From Bacteroidales bacterium (lineage in GTDB: Bacteria > Bacteroidota > Bacteroidia > Bacteroidales > UBA1715), in contig JAITUU010000009.1 of assembly GCA_031286165.1 (NCBI GenBank), positions 1 to 64,000 on the forward strand: a stretch of DNA of 64,000 bases. Direction: 5' to 3'. Under the pieces are notes generated by a model, which searched no databases, was not told the DNA's origin, and worked only from the letters and a program-made list of their open reading frames with translations. The translations under genes were made by a program, and so were the position numbers. This document shows, piece by piece, positions 41,538 through 51,658 of this stretch (within the stretch, counting starts at the first letter, position 1; every line of letters starts with the position of its first letter).

Positions 41538-42422
41538 TCAACTTTCCACTATCAACTCCCCACTCGGCGCGTGCCATTCATACTCTCCATCGCGTTTGAG
41601 CCACGTAATTTGCCGTTTGGCGTAGTTGCGGGAATTTTGTTTGATTTTTTCTATGGCAAATTCGCGTGTAGTGTTGCCGTCAAAGTAATCGAAAAACTCG
41701 CGATAGCCCACCGTTTTGAGCGGAGTAAGGTGGCGCAGGTGATACACCGCACGTGCTTCTTCTTCAAGCCCCTGCGCTATCATAGCCTCTACGCGGCGGT
41801 TTATGCGGTCATAGAGTTCTTCGCGCGGCATATTGAGCGCAATTTTTTGAATTGCGAATGGTCGTTTTTTGCACGTATTTGTTCGCGCTTCGCTATACGA
41901 TTTTCCCGTTTGCACACACACTTCGAGCGCACGCATGAGCCGCGTATGATTTTTCAAATCCACTATGGCATAATATTCGGGGTCTAATTTTTGCAACTGC
42001 GTGCGCAAACTCTCAATTCCCTCTTCGTGAAATTGGCGCGTAACTCGCTCACGAATTTCGGGGTCAATATCGGGAATGTCGTCAATTCCTTTACACACGG
42101 CATCTATGTACATTCCCGAACCACCGCACAGAATTACCTCATTGTGGGTTTTGAACAAGGTTTCGAGTAATTGCAATACGTCCACTTCATATTTATACAC
42201 ATTGTAATAATCGCTCACGCTCAAATTTCCCACAAAGTGGTGCGACACCATAGCACGCTCTTCCGCAGTGGGTGCAGCAGTTCCTATGGGAATTTCTTTG
42301 AAGAATTGGCGCGAATCGGCAGAAATAATATCCGTATGCAATTGTTTTGCACACACTATTGCCGCTGCCGTTTTTCCCACTCCGGTGGGTCCTGCTATTA
42401 CAATGAGTTTTTTTTCGGGCAT
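41538..42422 (-). CDS. miaA: tRNA dimethylallyltransferase
   Basis: MiaA adds a dimethylallyl group to A37 of tRNAs that read UNN codons. The 294-residue protein shows the family pattern: P-loop AGPTGVGKTAAAI, SADSRQFFKEIPIGTAAPT, GGSGMYIDAVCKGID, and LKNHTRLMRALEV. The C-terminal ends in the region IKQNSRNYAKRQITWLKRD. It lies 6 bp downstream of the small hypothetical gene and is probably co-transcribed with it. Confidence 0.96.
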   Translation of the reverse strand: MPEKKLIVIAGPTGVGKTAAAIVCAKQLHTDIISADSRQFFKEIPIGTAAPTAEERAMVSHHFVGNLSVSDYYNVYKYEVDVLQLLETLFKTHNEVILCGGSGMYIDAVCKGIDDIPDIDPEIRERVTRQFHEEGIESLRTQLQKLDPEYYAIVDLKNHTRLMRALEVCVQTGKSYSEARTNTCKKRPFAIQKIALNMPREELYDRINRRVEAMIAQGLEEEARAVYHLRHLTPLKTVGYREFFDYFDGNTTREFAIEKIKQNSRNYAKRQITWLKRDGEYEWHAPSGELIVES

Positions 42423-42428
42423 AGTGCG

Positions 42429-42659
42429 TTATTCGTCAATAAACTCATTCAGTCCTTGCCCAAACTCGGTTTCAAGCGCGGCGAGCAACTTCGCGTTATT
42501 CGTATCTATGGCATAGTTGTACAACGCCTCCATGCGAGTACGGAGTTGCGTGCGTGAGGTATAAGAATCTTTGTGTGCAGGATTGATGCCGTATTTTTCG
42601 AGCACTGCTGCATTGCTCGTGAAGTCAAAAAGCGACTTATCTTTGATATTTTCGTACAT
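42429..42659 (-). CDS. Small conserved hypothetical protein (76 residues)
   Basis: An ATG at 42659 gives a 76-residue product; an in-frame ATG at 42689 is less likely because of the short AT-rich leader. The product begins MYENIKDKSLFDFTSNAAVLE, mainly helical, with no cysteine, signal or membrane segment. It lies 6 bp upstream of miaA. The frame is open, codon use resembles its neighbours, and the position in an operon supports that it is real, but no family was recognised. Confidence 0.65.
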   Translation of the reverse strand: MYENIKDKSLFDFTSNAAVLEKYGINPAHKDSYTSRTQLRTRMEALYNYAIDTNNAKLLAALETEFGQGLNEFIDE

Positions 42660-42788
42660 AGTGATAGGTGTTTTTAGGTTTGAAAACAAATATACGAAAA
42701 ATAATTGAAAATTGAATAAGCGAATTATGAAAATTACAAATCATATATGTTTATAGAACGTCTAATAATCTTGTATCTCATTTTCCTC

Positions 42789-42827
42789 TTTCAGTTTTCA
42801 GTTTTCAGTTTTCAGTTTTCAGTTCTC
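42789..42827. repeat. Tandem TTTTCAG repeats in a spacer
   Basis: Five 7-bp TTTTCAG-type units run into TTCTCAACTC. The spacer 42660-42833 contains no other feature. Confidence 0.85.
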
Positions 42828-42833
42828 AACTCC

Positions 42834-43460
42834 CTACGGAATATCAATAAATTTATGTGTTTGCAATGAAATACGCCACTGCGGATTGCGTTTGCAGTAT
42901 TCCACTATCAGCGGTGTAATGCTTTGATGCACACTATATTCGGGCTGCAAATATAATATGCAATCTTTTTGCACTTTTACAGCACATGCTTCTGCCCACG
43001 CAAAATCTTCGGGCGCGGCTATTATTACTTTCAATTCGTTTGCCCGCGCAAAATTTTCTTCCAACGGTTTGTGCTTTTGCTTGGGCGAAAGACACACCCA
43101 ATCCCACGTGCCGGAGAATTTGAAAGTTCCGCTGGTTTCCAAAAAAGTGTGAACACCGTGTGCGTGCAGCAAAGCGCAGAGTTCATCGAGATTGTGCATC
43201 AAAGGTTCGCCGCCGGTAATCACCACCGCTTTTGCCTCGTGCGCAAGAATTTCCGTAAGAATTTCCTCGTTTGTTAAACGCGGGTGCACATGCGGATTCC
43301 ACGATTCTTTCACATCGCACCAGCCGCAACACACGTGGCAACCGCCAAAACGCACAAAAAATGCCGCTTTCCCTGTGTGAAATCCCTCGCCTTGCAAACT
43401 GTAAAATGTTTCTACTATGGGAAATGTGTGTAACTCGTTAAAATTTTCTGCTGACTTCAT
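42834..43460 (-). CDS. queE: 7-carboxy-7-deazaguanine synthase (QueE)
   Basis: QueE is the radical SAM enzyme that makes 7-carboxy-7-deazaguanine from 6-carboxytetrahydropterin in the queuosine pathway. The 208-residue protein has the cluster motif FGGCHVCCGWCD (CxxxCxxC), FYSLQGEGFHTGKAAFFVR, ITGGEPLMH and the C-terminal LQTHKFIDIP, all characteristic. It is alone in its own short unit. Confidence 0.94.
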   Translation of the reverse strand: MKSAENFNELHTFPIVETFYSLQGEGFHTGKAAFFVRFGGCHVCCGWCDVKESWNPHVHPRLTNEEILTEILAHEAKAVVITGGEPLMHNLDELCALLHAHGVHTFLETSGTFKFSGTWDWVCLSPKQKHKPLEENFARANELKVIIAAPEDFAWAEACAVKVQKDCILYLQPEYSVHQSITPLIVEYCKRNPQWRISLQTHKFIDIP

Positions 43461-43570
43461 GCGTTATCTCCTAAAAAACCTCTGTAATTTTGGCAAAAGT
43501 AACAAACAATTACAAATTACGAATTAAAAATTACGAGTTTTCAACTCTCAATTTTCAACTCTCAACTAAC

Positions 43571-45286
43571 ATGAAACATATAATCCCCGCTCTTCTGCTG
43601 CTGCTGCCCTTTTCGCTTACGGCGCAAAATCCTGCATCATACAATGTTGCACTGCCGGTAGATATTCCCGTGTCGCTATCGGGTAATTTTGGCGAATTGC
43701 GGTCGAATCACTTTCATTCGGGCATAGATTTTCGCACGCAGCAAGTAACGGGCAAAAACATTCTCGCCATAGAAAGCGGCTACGTGTCGCGAGCGGCGGT
43801 GCGTCCTTCGGGCTATGGAAATGTGTTGTATGTAACGCACCCCAACGGATTGACGAGTGTATATGCACATCTTTCGGCATTTTCGCCGCGTATAGACAGC
43901 GTAATTCGAGCGCGGCAGCGTGCGCAAAAAACCAATAATTTCGATTTTGCCGATTTTTCTCCTGCGGAAATGCCGGTGGAGCGCGGTGAAATGATTGCCC
44001 TTTCGGGAAATTCCGGCAGTTCGGGCGGTCCGCACTTGCATTTTGAAATTCGCAATACACACAACGAACACACGCTTGACCCCATGCAATTTTATCCGCA
44101 AATTATAGACAAAGCACGTCCGCGAATTTCGGCTGTGGGTGTGTATGCCATAAATTCCAACAGTTTTGTGGAAAAACAGCGAGGTAAACGATTTTACACC
44201 GCCGTAGCGAAAGGCACTACCGGCGATTACACGCTGGCAAAACCCATAGAAGTATGGGGCGATATTGGTTTTTCCATTCAAGGTAACGACCTCATGACCG
44301 GCAGCAACAGTGTGTTCGGATTCTACCGCGTAAAACTTTCGTGCAATAAACAAGTGCTCTACGAACGAGAGATAAACGAAATAGACCTCGCCACCACCAA
44401 CGACCTCAATTCCCTGATAGACTACGAAGAACGCCAAAAATCGAAGCGTTTTTTTGAAAAAGCATTTGTGGACAAAAACAACGACTTGCAAATTTACACT
44501 CACCTGCACAATTCGGGGATTTACTCCGCCGCACAACCCGACACGGCGCAGTGCGAATTTATAGTATCCGACATTCGCAACAATGCCACTTCTCTGCAAT
44601 TTACACTCATTCAAAAACCATTGAACGACAGCGAATTACAAGTATTACCAAAACTCACCGAACAAGGCGAATGGTTTGATTGCAAAGAAGAATTTCGCTA
44701 TTCGCAAGACGATTTTACCTTCACTGCCGATGATAAAACTTTTTTCACCGATTTCACCTTTTCGGCAAAAGAAGTTACCACTCCCACCAAACGAAGCTAC
44801 TATTCCAAACGCTACGCTGTGCAAACCAATCAGCCGATTTTCAAGAAAAATGCAACGATACAAGTACAAAGCACTCTGCCCGATTCGCTGCGCGGCAAAG
44901 CACTATTTGAGCGAGGCGGAGCTGCCGTGTTTGCCAAAATCAATAGTGAAGGAATTGCTACGGCGCAAGTAAAAGTGGGCGGCACCTACGGCATTGTGAT
45001 AGATACCACCGCACCCAAAATTGCCATCACGCTTGCACCCGGCGAAAATATGCAACAACGCTCGCAACTTTTCTTCAAAATCAGCGATGATTTTTCGGGA
45101 ATTGGTAGTTACAATGCCTACATAGACAATGTGTGGACAATCATAGAATACGATGCAAAAACCGCAACGGTGTTTCTACCTTTTAAATACGCCGCCTTTG
45201 CGCCCAACACCATGCACGAACTACGTATAGAAGTAAGCGATGTGGTGGGCAATAAAGCAGTAAAAACAATATCGTTTTTTAAATAA
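43571..45286 (+). CDS. M23-family peptidase (LytM-like) with signal peptide
   Basis: The ATG at 43571 opens a signal peptide (MKHIIPALLLLLPFSLTAQ), which excludes the upstream in-frame ATG at 43490, whose codons come from spacer repeats. The M23 domain follows at about residues 25-180: the zinc ligands are in NHFHSGIDF (HxxxD), and the catalytic His and third ligand are in GPHLHFEI. The remaining 390 residues contain beta-sandwich-like segments. M23 enzymes cut peptidoglycan or act as scaffolds. All metal ligands are present, so it may be active. Confidence 0.9.
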   Translation: MKHIIPALLLLLPFSLTAQNPASYNVALPVDIPVSLSGNFGELRSNHFHSGIDFRTQQVTGKNILAIESGYVSRAAVRPSGYGNVLYVTHPNGLTSVYAHLSAFSPRIDSVIRARQRAQKTNNFDFADFSPAEMPVERGEMIALSGNSGSSGGPHLHFEIRNTHNEHTLDPMQFYPQIIDKARPRISAVGVYAINSNSFVEKQRGKRFYTAVAKGTTGDYTLAKPIEVWGDIGFSIQGNDLMTGSNSVFGFYRVKLSCNKQVLYEREINEIDLATTNDLNSLIDYEERQKSKRFFEKAFVDKNNDLQIYTHLHNSGIYSAAQPDTAQCEFIVSDIRNNATSLQFTLIQKPLNDSELQVLPKLTEQGEWFDCKEEFRYSQDDFTFTADDKTFFTDFTFSAKEVTTPTKRSYYSKRYAVQTNQPIFKKNATIQVQSTLPDSLRGKALFERGGAAVFAKINSEGIATAQVKVGGTYGIVIDTTAPKIAITLAPGENMQQRSQLFFKISDDFSGIGSYNAYIDNVWTIIEYDAKTATVFLPFKYAAFAPNTMHELRIEVSDVVGNKAVKTISFFK

Positions 45287-45296
45287 CCTCCCCCTC

Positions 45297-48200
45297 TCAC
45301 TCCACAGGAATAATCACATTATTGTGCAGCGCAAACCACACATAGGCAGAAACGGTTTTATACCCAATTTCACGCAATAATTTCACGTAATTTCGCACTT
45401 GTTTTTCGTATTTCGGAAGTGCTTTTTCGCTTTCAGCAAATTTATAATCCACCAACACTACTTCATTATTCGGTGCTATCATTACCCTATCGGGGCGGTA
45501 GGAAACAAGTTCAGAATGTTCGTTTTTACAAATAATTTCCGCTTCATTGAGTACTCGATACGAACCATCGAACCACGACTGTACTTCTTTATGCAAAAGC
45601 ATTGCACAAATCGTTTCATTAATTTCCGCTTCATGGTCTGCGCGAATATCGCCGCGTAAGAGTGCTTTTTGAATTGCCGCTTCGGTATCGCGTACCTGCA
45701 CTATATCCGCCAAAATTCCGTGCAGGGCTATTCCCAACATTTGCGGCGAAAGTATGGTATCGTTTTTTTGTTCTGTGCCTACTACAAAACCATCCACAAA
45801 CTGCTCTGCTTTTTTCGTTTGCGAATAAGTTATTTCCGCCGATTGTGCACTAAATTCGGGAATTATGGGCGTTTCTTCGGGAGAAAATATACTTGCTCGT
45901 TTTTCTGTTTTTTCATGCTTTTGCTCGGTTTCGTTCACCGCATAGCGCACACATCGTTCGCCGCGTTGCGTTTCGGGTTGTGTTTCTAAAAAACGATAGA
46001 GTAAATCCGCCACGTTTTTCTTTCTGTCTTGCTTGCCTTTGGTATCGGAATTTGTGCCGCAGATAGCAAGCGATTGTTCGGGGCGAGTGAAAGCCACATA
46101 GAGTGCGTTGAGATTATCTATGGTTTCCAAGCGTTCTTCTTGGTGTTTCACCGATTCAAAATACGTGTTTTTCAAACTGCTCTTAATAGCCGGCAGCACT
46201 TGTAATTCACTCAAATCAACCGGAATATCGCTTTCGTTTTGCAATTTTTCTTGCGTTGTTTCACAATCGCTTATCCACAAATAATTGTTGTGAATGTGGT
46301 CGTTAGTTTTCACAAATTTCCAATTACAAAAAGGAATAATCACCGCCGGAAATTCCAAGCCTTTGGAAGAGTGCACCGTGAGTAATTGCACACTATCGCC
46401 CTGCGCTCCTGCCGAAAGCGGAATGGATTTTTCCTGCAAACTTTCGTTCCAATACTGCAAAAATGCCGCAATATGGGCACTGTAACGAGTAGAATACTCG
46501 TGAACCGCATCGAGGAAGGAAAATAAAAACGCATATTCCTCGCGGTAATCGAACAAATTGAAACGATGAATGCTGTGCAACACCAAATCGAAGAGCGATT
46601 TATTGAGCAGCGAAGTTCTGTCGGTTTGTAATTCGCGCAGTGCCGCCGCATTTTTTTTACCGCAAGCAATTTGCACAAACTCCAATGCCGTAGTGTTCTG
46701 TGGATTGAATACGTATGAAAGAATATTGATAACAACGCGCACGCTCAGTGCCGAACGGTAGTAAAACGCCTCTGCCGACACAAAGGAAAGCGGTTTTTCG
46801 GAAGAAATCATAAGTGGTTTCTCCAAAAAATGGTCAATAATTGTACGTATTTCCTTTTTCTCTTTACACAAAATCGTAATATCCTTTGCCTCGTAGCCGC
46901 GAGCGTATAAATCCGTTATTTCTTTTCTCACAAATTCCAACGAATCGCTTGGGTCTATAACTTCTTCGTCAGTGTCATCGCTCTTTTCTGTGCGTTTTTC
47001 GCCTTTTCCTTCAAAAATTTGACATACAATACGTCCACTCCCTTTTTTGTAGGCAATTTGTGTATCTTTTGGGGTATAAATTGCATTGATTTTTTCCAAC
47101 AAGTCTTTGTCGGCAAATATTCCGTCTTGTAAACCGCCGGTAAACAATTCATTATTGAAAGTTACGATATATTCTCCCGTTCTAAAATTTTTGTCGAGTA
47201 TTACGGCTTCTGCTTCGTAGTTTTTTCCGGAATTTAAGGAAAATCCTTTATTTCGCAAATCGGAGAAAATCTTCCAATCGCCATTATTGAAACGGTAAAT
47301 AGACTGCTTGGCATCGCCCACAATGATAGACGTTTTGTTATTATCGAGCGATTCGGCAAGCAGGAGTTTGAAATTATTCCAATTCAACTGCGAAGTATCT
47401 TGAAACTCGTCTATCATAATGTAGTGATACCGCTCCCCCATTTTTTCAAATACAAAAGAAATATCAAGTCCTTCATCGGACATTATAATTGCGCTGAGTA
47501 ATTGCGCCGTTTCGGAGAGCAGAAATACATTGTTCTGCGCCATAATGTGGCGTTTGCATGTGTGTATGCCGGCAAGTAAGCCCAAAGAATTAATGTCTTT
47601 TAAGAGCAATTTTGCAGTGTTATAGGCTTTGAAGTGCGTTTCTAAATACCGGTACGTTGTATCAAAAAATGCTCGTACTGCTTGTTCGGAATGTAGTTTT
47701 TTCACCAAATCACTTCCTTCGCACACTGCTTTTTTAATCGTTTTTGCTGTTTCCGGGTCAGGATTGAGAAGTTCAAACCATTTTTCAGGTGTTTTTATTT
47801 TTGTAAATAGTTGTAACACAGCACCATTTTTTCCTCCCACAAAATTATCTTTTTCCAAATCAAATTGTTTTTCAAATTCATTGGAAAAATTCGCAAGACT
47901 ATCTCTTATTTCCTTACAAAACTCGGCACACCCTTCTTTGATAGGTTTCAATATGGCAGGGTCGGAAAGTTTTTCCAAATCCACGCCTTTGACTTTAAAG
48001 GTTTCTTTTGTCAAGGCTTTGGCAAACGCCAATAAATCGCGTTCCACGTTCCATTTTTTGCCATCGCGTATGCGTTCTTGAATAAACTCGCGATACCATT
48101 CTTTCAATTCTGCATTTTCGGTCATGTGGTCTATGCTGTGGCGAATTGCTTCTTCTATAATAGTGCTATCGTCTAAAATTACGTTAAACGATGCCCCCAA

Positions 48201-48584
48201 ACCAAGTTCGCGAGTCATATTGCGCAACACGCGCTGAAAAAACGAGTCGATAGTTTCTATGGAAAATCGCGAATAATCGTGAAGGATTTTATGCAGGGCT
48301 ATTTCACTCGTTGTGCGTATTTCAATGTCCGTTTTTCCTGTTTTTTCTTGAATTTTTTCGCGATAACCTTTGTAATTTTCATCGGCGTTACTCAATCCGT
48401 ACAACACCTGCATAATGCGTTGTTTCATTTCGGCAGTTGCTTTGTTGGTAAAGGTTACGGCGAGTATGTGCGCATAGTTTTCGGGATTTTCCATGAGAAT
48501 ACTAATGTATTCCACCACCAAACTGAAGGTTTTACCCGACCCTGCCGAAGCACTATACACGCGAAATTTATTCTGTTTTTCCAT
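45297..48584 (-). CDS. AddA/RecB-like helicase-nuclease
   Basis: The 1095-residue protein has SF1A helicase motifs: Walker A SASAGSGKTFSL, Ia TFTNKATAEMKQRI, II MIDEFQDTSQ, III GDAKQSIYRF, V LLTVHSSKGLEFP and VI LYVAFTRPEQ. The C-terminal 150 residues contain a RecB-type PD-(D/E)xK nuclease: SYRPDRVM followed by VVLVDYKFAE. This fits AddA, which with AddB processes double-strand ends. No addB-like gene is adjacent. It follows the DPP III gene by 5 bp, so the two are probably co-transcribed. Confidence 0.92.
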   Translation of the reverse strand: MEKQNKFRVYSASAGSGKTFSLVVEYISILMENPENYAHILAVTFTNKATAEMKQRIMQVLYGLSNADENYKGYREKIQEKTGKTDIEIRTTSEIALHKILHDYSRFSIETIDSFFQRVLRNMTRELGLGASFNVILDDSTIIEEAIRHSIDHMTENAELKEWYREFIQERIRDGKKWNVERDLLAFAKALTKETFKVKGVDLEKLSDPAILKPIKEGCAEFCKEIRDSLANFSNEFEKQFDLEKDNFVGGKNGAVLQLFTKIKTPEKWFELLNPDPETAKTIKKAVCEGSDLVKKLHSEQAVRAFFDTTYRYLETHFKAYNTAKLLLKDINSLGLLAGIHTCKRHIMAQNNVFLLSETAQLLSAIIMSDEGLDISFVFEKMGERYHYIMIDEFQDTSQLNWNNFKLLLAESLDNNKTSIIVGDAKQSIYRFNNGDWKIFSDLRNKGFSLNSGKNYEAEAVILDKNFRTGEYIVTFNNELFTGGLQDGIFADKDLLEKINAIYTPKDTQIAYKKGSGRIVCQIFEGKGEKRTEKSDDTDEEVIDPSDSLEFVRKEITDLYARGYEAKDITILCKEKKEIRTIIDHFLEKPLMISSEKPLSFVSAEAFYYRSALSVRVVINILSYVFNPQNTTALEFVQIACGKKNAAALRELQTDRTSLLNKSLFDLVLHSIHRFNLFDYREEYAFLFSFLDAVHEYSTRYSAHIAAFLQYWNESLQEKSIPLSAGAQGDSVQLLTVHSSKGLEFPAVIIPFCNWKFVKTNDHIHNNYLWISDCETTQEKLQNESDIPVDLSELQVLPAIKSSLKNTYFESVKHQEERLETIDNLNALYVAFTRPEQSLAICGTNSDTKGKQDRKKNVADLLYRFLETQPETQRGERCVRYAVNETEQKHEKTEKRASIFSPEETPIIPEFSAQSAEITYSQTKKAEQFVDGFVVGTEQKNDTILSPQMLGIALHGILADIVQVRDTEAAIQKALLRGDIRADHEAEINETICAMLLHKEVQSWFDGSYRVLNEAEIICKNEHSELVSYRPDRVMIAPNNEVVLVDYKFAESEKALPKYEKQVRNYVKLLREIGYKTVSAYVWFALHNNVIIPVE

Positions 48585-48589
48585 AAATT

Positions 48590-50620
48590 TTATTGTTTTC
48601 CGTAGCGCAACATTTGTTCTGTGTAGCCTTCGGTGTAGTCTATTTTCACATCGAGTATGTCGCCTTTTTTGTTCAACACGGGGGTATAAACCGGATTTAC
48701 AAATCCTTTGTAGGGCGCAAGATTGAGGGTTTTGTAGCGTGCGAGCACTTCGGCATGCAGCGTGGGGTCTATTTTTACGCCGTATTGTTCTACCAATGCT
48801 TTGGCGGCATCATAGTCGCCAGTAGATTTTATGCGTTGAATTTCTGCCAAAAGATTTCCGAAGGCTGTGCGCAGTGCTCCATAATCGTTCACGCGAACAA
48901 AGTGGTTTCCATCGCGTTCCACTATTTCCACCGCGTTCGCGCCATTGTGAGCAAGTACCCAGCGTGCTATCAACGCACGGTTTCGCATGTGCGATTCTTC
49001 TATATCTTTTCCCTGCTCTATGCGAATGAGTTGAGTGAGCAATCCGTTCATCATATAATTGTAATATTCTGCTTTGAAGGCTTCGTTGTGAGGCAAAAGT
49101 CCAAGTTCCACCAATTTGGGGTCAGCCAAATAATAGAGTGCGAAAAGGTCGGCGCGGGCTTCTTCTATGGTGGCTCCGTAGGCTTTGAGCGCGTCTTGAC
49201 TTACGCCGGGCAGCAACTGACCAGAACCGTGTCCCACACATTCGTGCAAATCGGTATGGAGGTCATCGCCAAGTTTTCCGTAGCGTTTGCGGCGGTCTAT
49301 TTCCACTGCGCTGTACATAAATTCTTCGGCAAAACCGTTGCCTTGCGAAGCGCGGTCGTAGGCATCGGTAATATTGTCTATTGTTACCGATTTTGAGCCG
49401 TGCATTTCGCGAATCCAATTCGAGTTTGGCAAATTAATTCCTATGGGCGTAGCCGGATAGCAGTCGCCGCCGAGCATTGCCACCGTAATTACTTTTGCCG
49501 ACACGCCTTTTACTTGTTTTTTCTTGAATTGCGAGTCCACAGGCGAATGATTTTCAAACCATTGCGCGTTGGAGCAAATCAGTTCGGCGCGTTTGGTTGC
49601 CTCCACGTTTTTAAAATTCACAATACTTTCCCAACTTGCTTTTATGCCCAGCGGGTCGCCGTAGGTTTCTATAAATCCGTTCACAAAATCCACGTGCGAT
49701 TGGGTATCGTGCACCCACGCAATGCTGTATTCATCGAATTTTCGCAAATCGCCCGTTTTGTAATATTCTATCAATAAGGAAATTATGTGTTTTTGACTAT
49801 CGTTTTCAGCAACTGTTTTTGCTTTTTCGAGCCACGTTATAATTGTTTCGATTTGCTCGCCGTACATGCCATAGAGCCGCCACACGTTTTCAAACAGTGC
49901 GCCGCTCGGCAATTTTTCCAATCTGCTGTTCAGTCCGTAAGAAATAGGCGTTTTATCATCGGGATTGCGCATGGCGTTGTAAAAATCCTCCACCTCCTGC
50001 TGCGTGAGCGGATTTTCCTCACTCTCGGAATAGTAGTAATTGTTGGCAGAAGTTTGAATTAAATCCGCACCTTCGGCTTGATTGACCCTTTTGGGCATTA
50101 CCGCAGGGTCGAATATCACGCTCACGAATTTTTCGCGCAGCATTGTTTTTGTATTTGCATCACCTATAAGGTGGGGAAATGCTTTTTCGGCAAAAGCGTT
50201 GAATTGTTCCGTAAAAAATTCCTTTGAAAATTTCGGCGTAAATTTATCGGTGCTGTAATGATGATGAATACCGTTGGCAAACCACACTTGCTTTAAGTAG
50301 GTTTCAAATTGACGGAAATCATTACTCGTTTTGTCGCCCGTGTAATTCACATACATAGTTTCGAGCAGGGTGCGAATGGTGAGATTGTAGCGATTATTTT
50401 GGTCAAACAAAATATCGCGACCGGCAACGGCAGCCTGCGATAGGTAGTAAATGTACTGTTTTTGCTGCAAAGAGAGTTCCTCAAATCCGGGAACTTGATA
50501 GCGCAGCACCTCAATGTCGGCAAATCTATCGACATGAAGATTAAATTCTTGTGTGTTTTGTGCCATAGTATTGGTGTATAAAGCGAAACTCGCTATTGAT
50601 GTACAGAGTATGTTTCTCAT
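48590..50620 (-). CDS. Dipeptidyl peptidase III-like (M49) peptidase
   Basis: M49 peptidases release dipeptides from the N-terminus. The 676-residue protein has the HExxGH zinc motif as HECVGHG and a downstream EEARADLF motif whose first Glu is the second-site ligand. An N-terminal segment MRNILCTSIASFALYTNTMAQ looks like a signal peptide, so it is probably periplasmic or exported, as several Bacteroidetes homologues are. It is the first of a pair with the AddA-like helicase. The start is the first ATG before the signal-like segment. Confidence 0.9.
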   Translation of the reverse strand: MRNILCTSIASFALYTNTMAQNTQEFNLHVDRFADIEVLRYQVPGFEELSLQQKQYIYYLSQAAVAGRDILFDQNNRYNLTIRTLLETMYVNYTGDKTSNDFRQFETYLKQVWFANGIHHHYSTDKFTPKFSKEFFTEQFNAFAEKAFPHLIGDANTKTMLREKFVSVIFDPAVMPKRVNQAEGADLIQTSANNYYYSESEENPLTQQEVEDFYNAMRNPDDKTPISYGLNSRLEKLPSGALFENVWRLYGMYGEQIETIITWLEKAKTVAENDSQKHIISLLIEYYKTGDLRKFDEYSIAWVHDTQSHVDFVNGFIETYGDPLGIKASWESIVNFKNVEATKRAELICSNAQWFENHSPVDSQFKKKQVKGVSAKVITVAMLGGDCYPATPIGINLPNSNWIREMHGSKSVTIDNITDAYDRASQGNGFAEEFMYSAVEIDRRKRYGKLGDDLHTDLHECVGHGSGQLLPGVSQDALKAYGATIEEARADLFALYYLADPKLVELGLLPHNEAFKAEYYNYMMNGLLTQLIRIEQGKDIEESHMRNRALIARWVLAHNGANAVEIVERDGNHFVRVNDYGALRTAFGNLLAEIQRIKSTGDYDAAKALVEQYGVKIDPTLHAEVLARYKTLNLAPYKGFVNPVYTPVLNKKGDILDVKIDYTEGYTEQMLRYGKQ

Positions 50621-50690
50621 GGGGTATATATTATGTTAATTTTTCGTTTTAATTGTTGTATTTTTCTTTATTTTTCCACTTTCAATTCCC

Positions 50691-51626
50691 TCACGGCAGT
50701 TCCGGCAGTTTGAGTTTGCGAGTTTCGCCCGAAAAGCATTGGTAGAGCGAGGCGGTGCTTTGCGCTACGGCAAGTGCGAGGGGACTCATTCTGCCGCCTA
50801 CCAGTACGTCCGTGTCGGGAATTTTCAGCAAATGCGCTTTGTGGTCGGTGGTTAGTTCTTCGGGATAGCCTATTTTGTTGGTCAGTTCCAGCACCGCGCT
50901 ATCCACAAAGGGGCGGTAGGCTTCCATCATATCGTCAGCCAAGCAGTAGGCGTTGTAGCGGTTGCGGTGGTGGATTCCCAGCGTGGGGAGCAGTCCGCTG
51001 GCAACAAGCGCACGCGCCACCACAGCCCGCAAAATGGCGTATCCGTAGTTGAGCAAATTATTGGGCGGCGTACCCTCTTTGTCGCGCGTGAAATGCTCGA
51101 TGTTCGGAAAGGCTTGGCTCCAATAGTAGGCTGCCGCACGCGCCTCAAAATTGTCGGTGTCGCCGCTGCGCACTTCGCCTGCCCAATGGAGCATATTTTT
51201 CACATTGCAGGCGCGAAACCGTTGCAATACTTCGGCTTGATTGGTAATTTTTGCCCGAATGGTTTGCTGCCAGAGTTGTTTTTTGAGCGGTTCGCTGACG
51301 TCTATCTGCTCGCGAAAGCGTTCGCTCTGCGTGGTATTTCCGCTCAGCGGCAGCATTAGTCCTACGGGCATTCGGCGGCTATCGCAGGTAATGATTGCCA
51401 CGTTGTTGTCTAAAAGTTTTTCGATTAAGCCCTGCGTGAGGGTAATTTGCTTGTGGTTGAGCACCACCACACCCACGTCTTCAATGGGTAGCGTGCGCTC
51501 CGCCGATTGCTTGAACGTATCGGGCAGGGTTGCGCACTTTTCCACTTCGGGCAGTTTGATTACAATCTGCTCGCTGCGCAAACTCAGGTAGGCGGGATTT
51601 CCAAAATAGAGGGTTTTCTTAATCAT
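50691..51626 (-). CDS. cas1: Orphan type II-C CRISPR-associated Cas1
   Basis: Cas1 is the integrase that adds new spacers. The 311-residue protein begins MIKKTLYFGNPAYLSLR, matching type II Cas1. The three metal-binding positions are intact: E161 in NFEARAAAYYW, H219/H220 in LGIHHRNRY, and E235 in LADDMMEAYRP. It should therefore be catalytically able. No cas2 follows it (the next minus-strand gene is DPP III after 70 bp), no repeat-spacer array is seen within 5 kb, and no cas9 is nearby, except for a possible short tail at 52496-52660. The usual order cas9-cas1-cas2 has been broken up. Confidence 0.9.
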   Translation of the reverse strand: MIKKTLYFGNPAYLSLRSEQIVIKLPEVEKCATLPDTFKQSAERTLPIEDVGVVVLNHKQITLTQGLIEKLLDNNVAIITCDSRRMPVGLMLPLSGNTTQSERFREQIDVSEPLKKQLWQQTIRAKITNQAEVLQRFRACNVKNMLHWAGEVRSGDTDNFEARAAAYYWSQAFPNIEHFTRDKEGTPPNNLLNYGYAILRAVVARALVASGLLPTLGIHHRNRYNAYCLADDMMEAYRPFVDSAVLELTNKIGYPEELTTDHKAHLLKIPDTDVLVGGRMSPLALAVAQSTASLYQCFSGETRKLKLPELP

Positions 51627-51658
51627 CGCTTAGTGTTTGAAGTTGTTTTGAGTGCGGT

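Noticed and set aside
42789-42827. TTTTCAG array as a possible CRISPR
   Set aside because: Units of 7 bp follow each other without spacers; a CRISPR needs repeats of about 25-40 bp separated by unique spacers.
43490-43570. N-terminal extension of the M23 peptidase
   Set aside because: The extra 27 codons derive from AT-rich spacer repeats, while a clear signal peptide begins at 43571.
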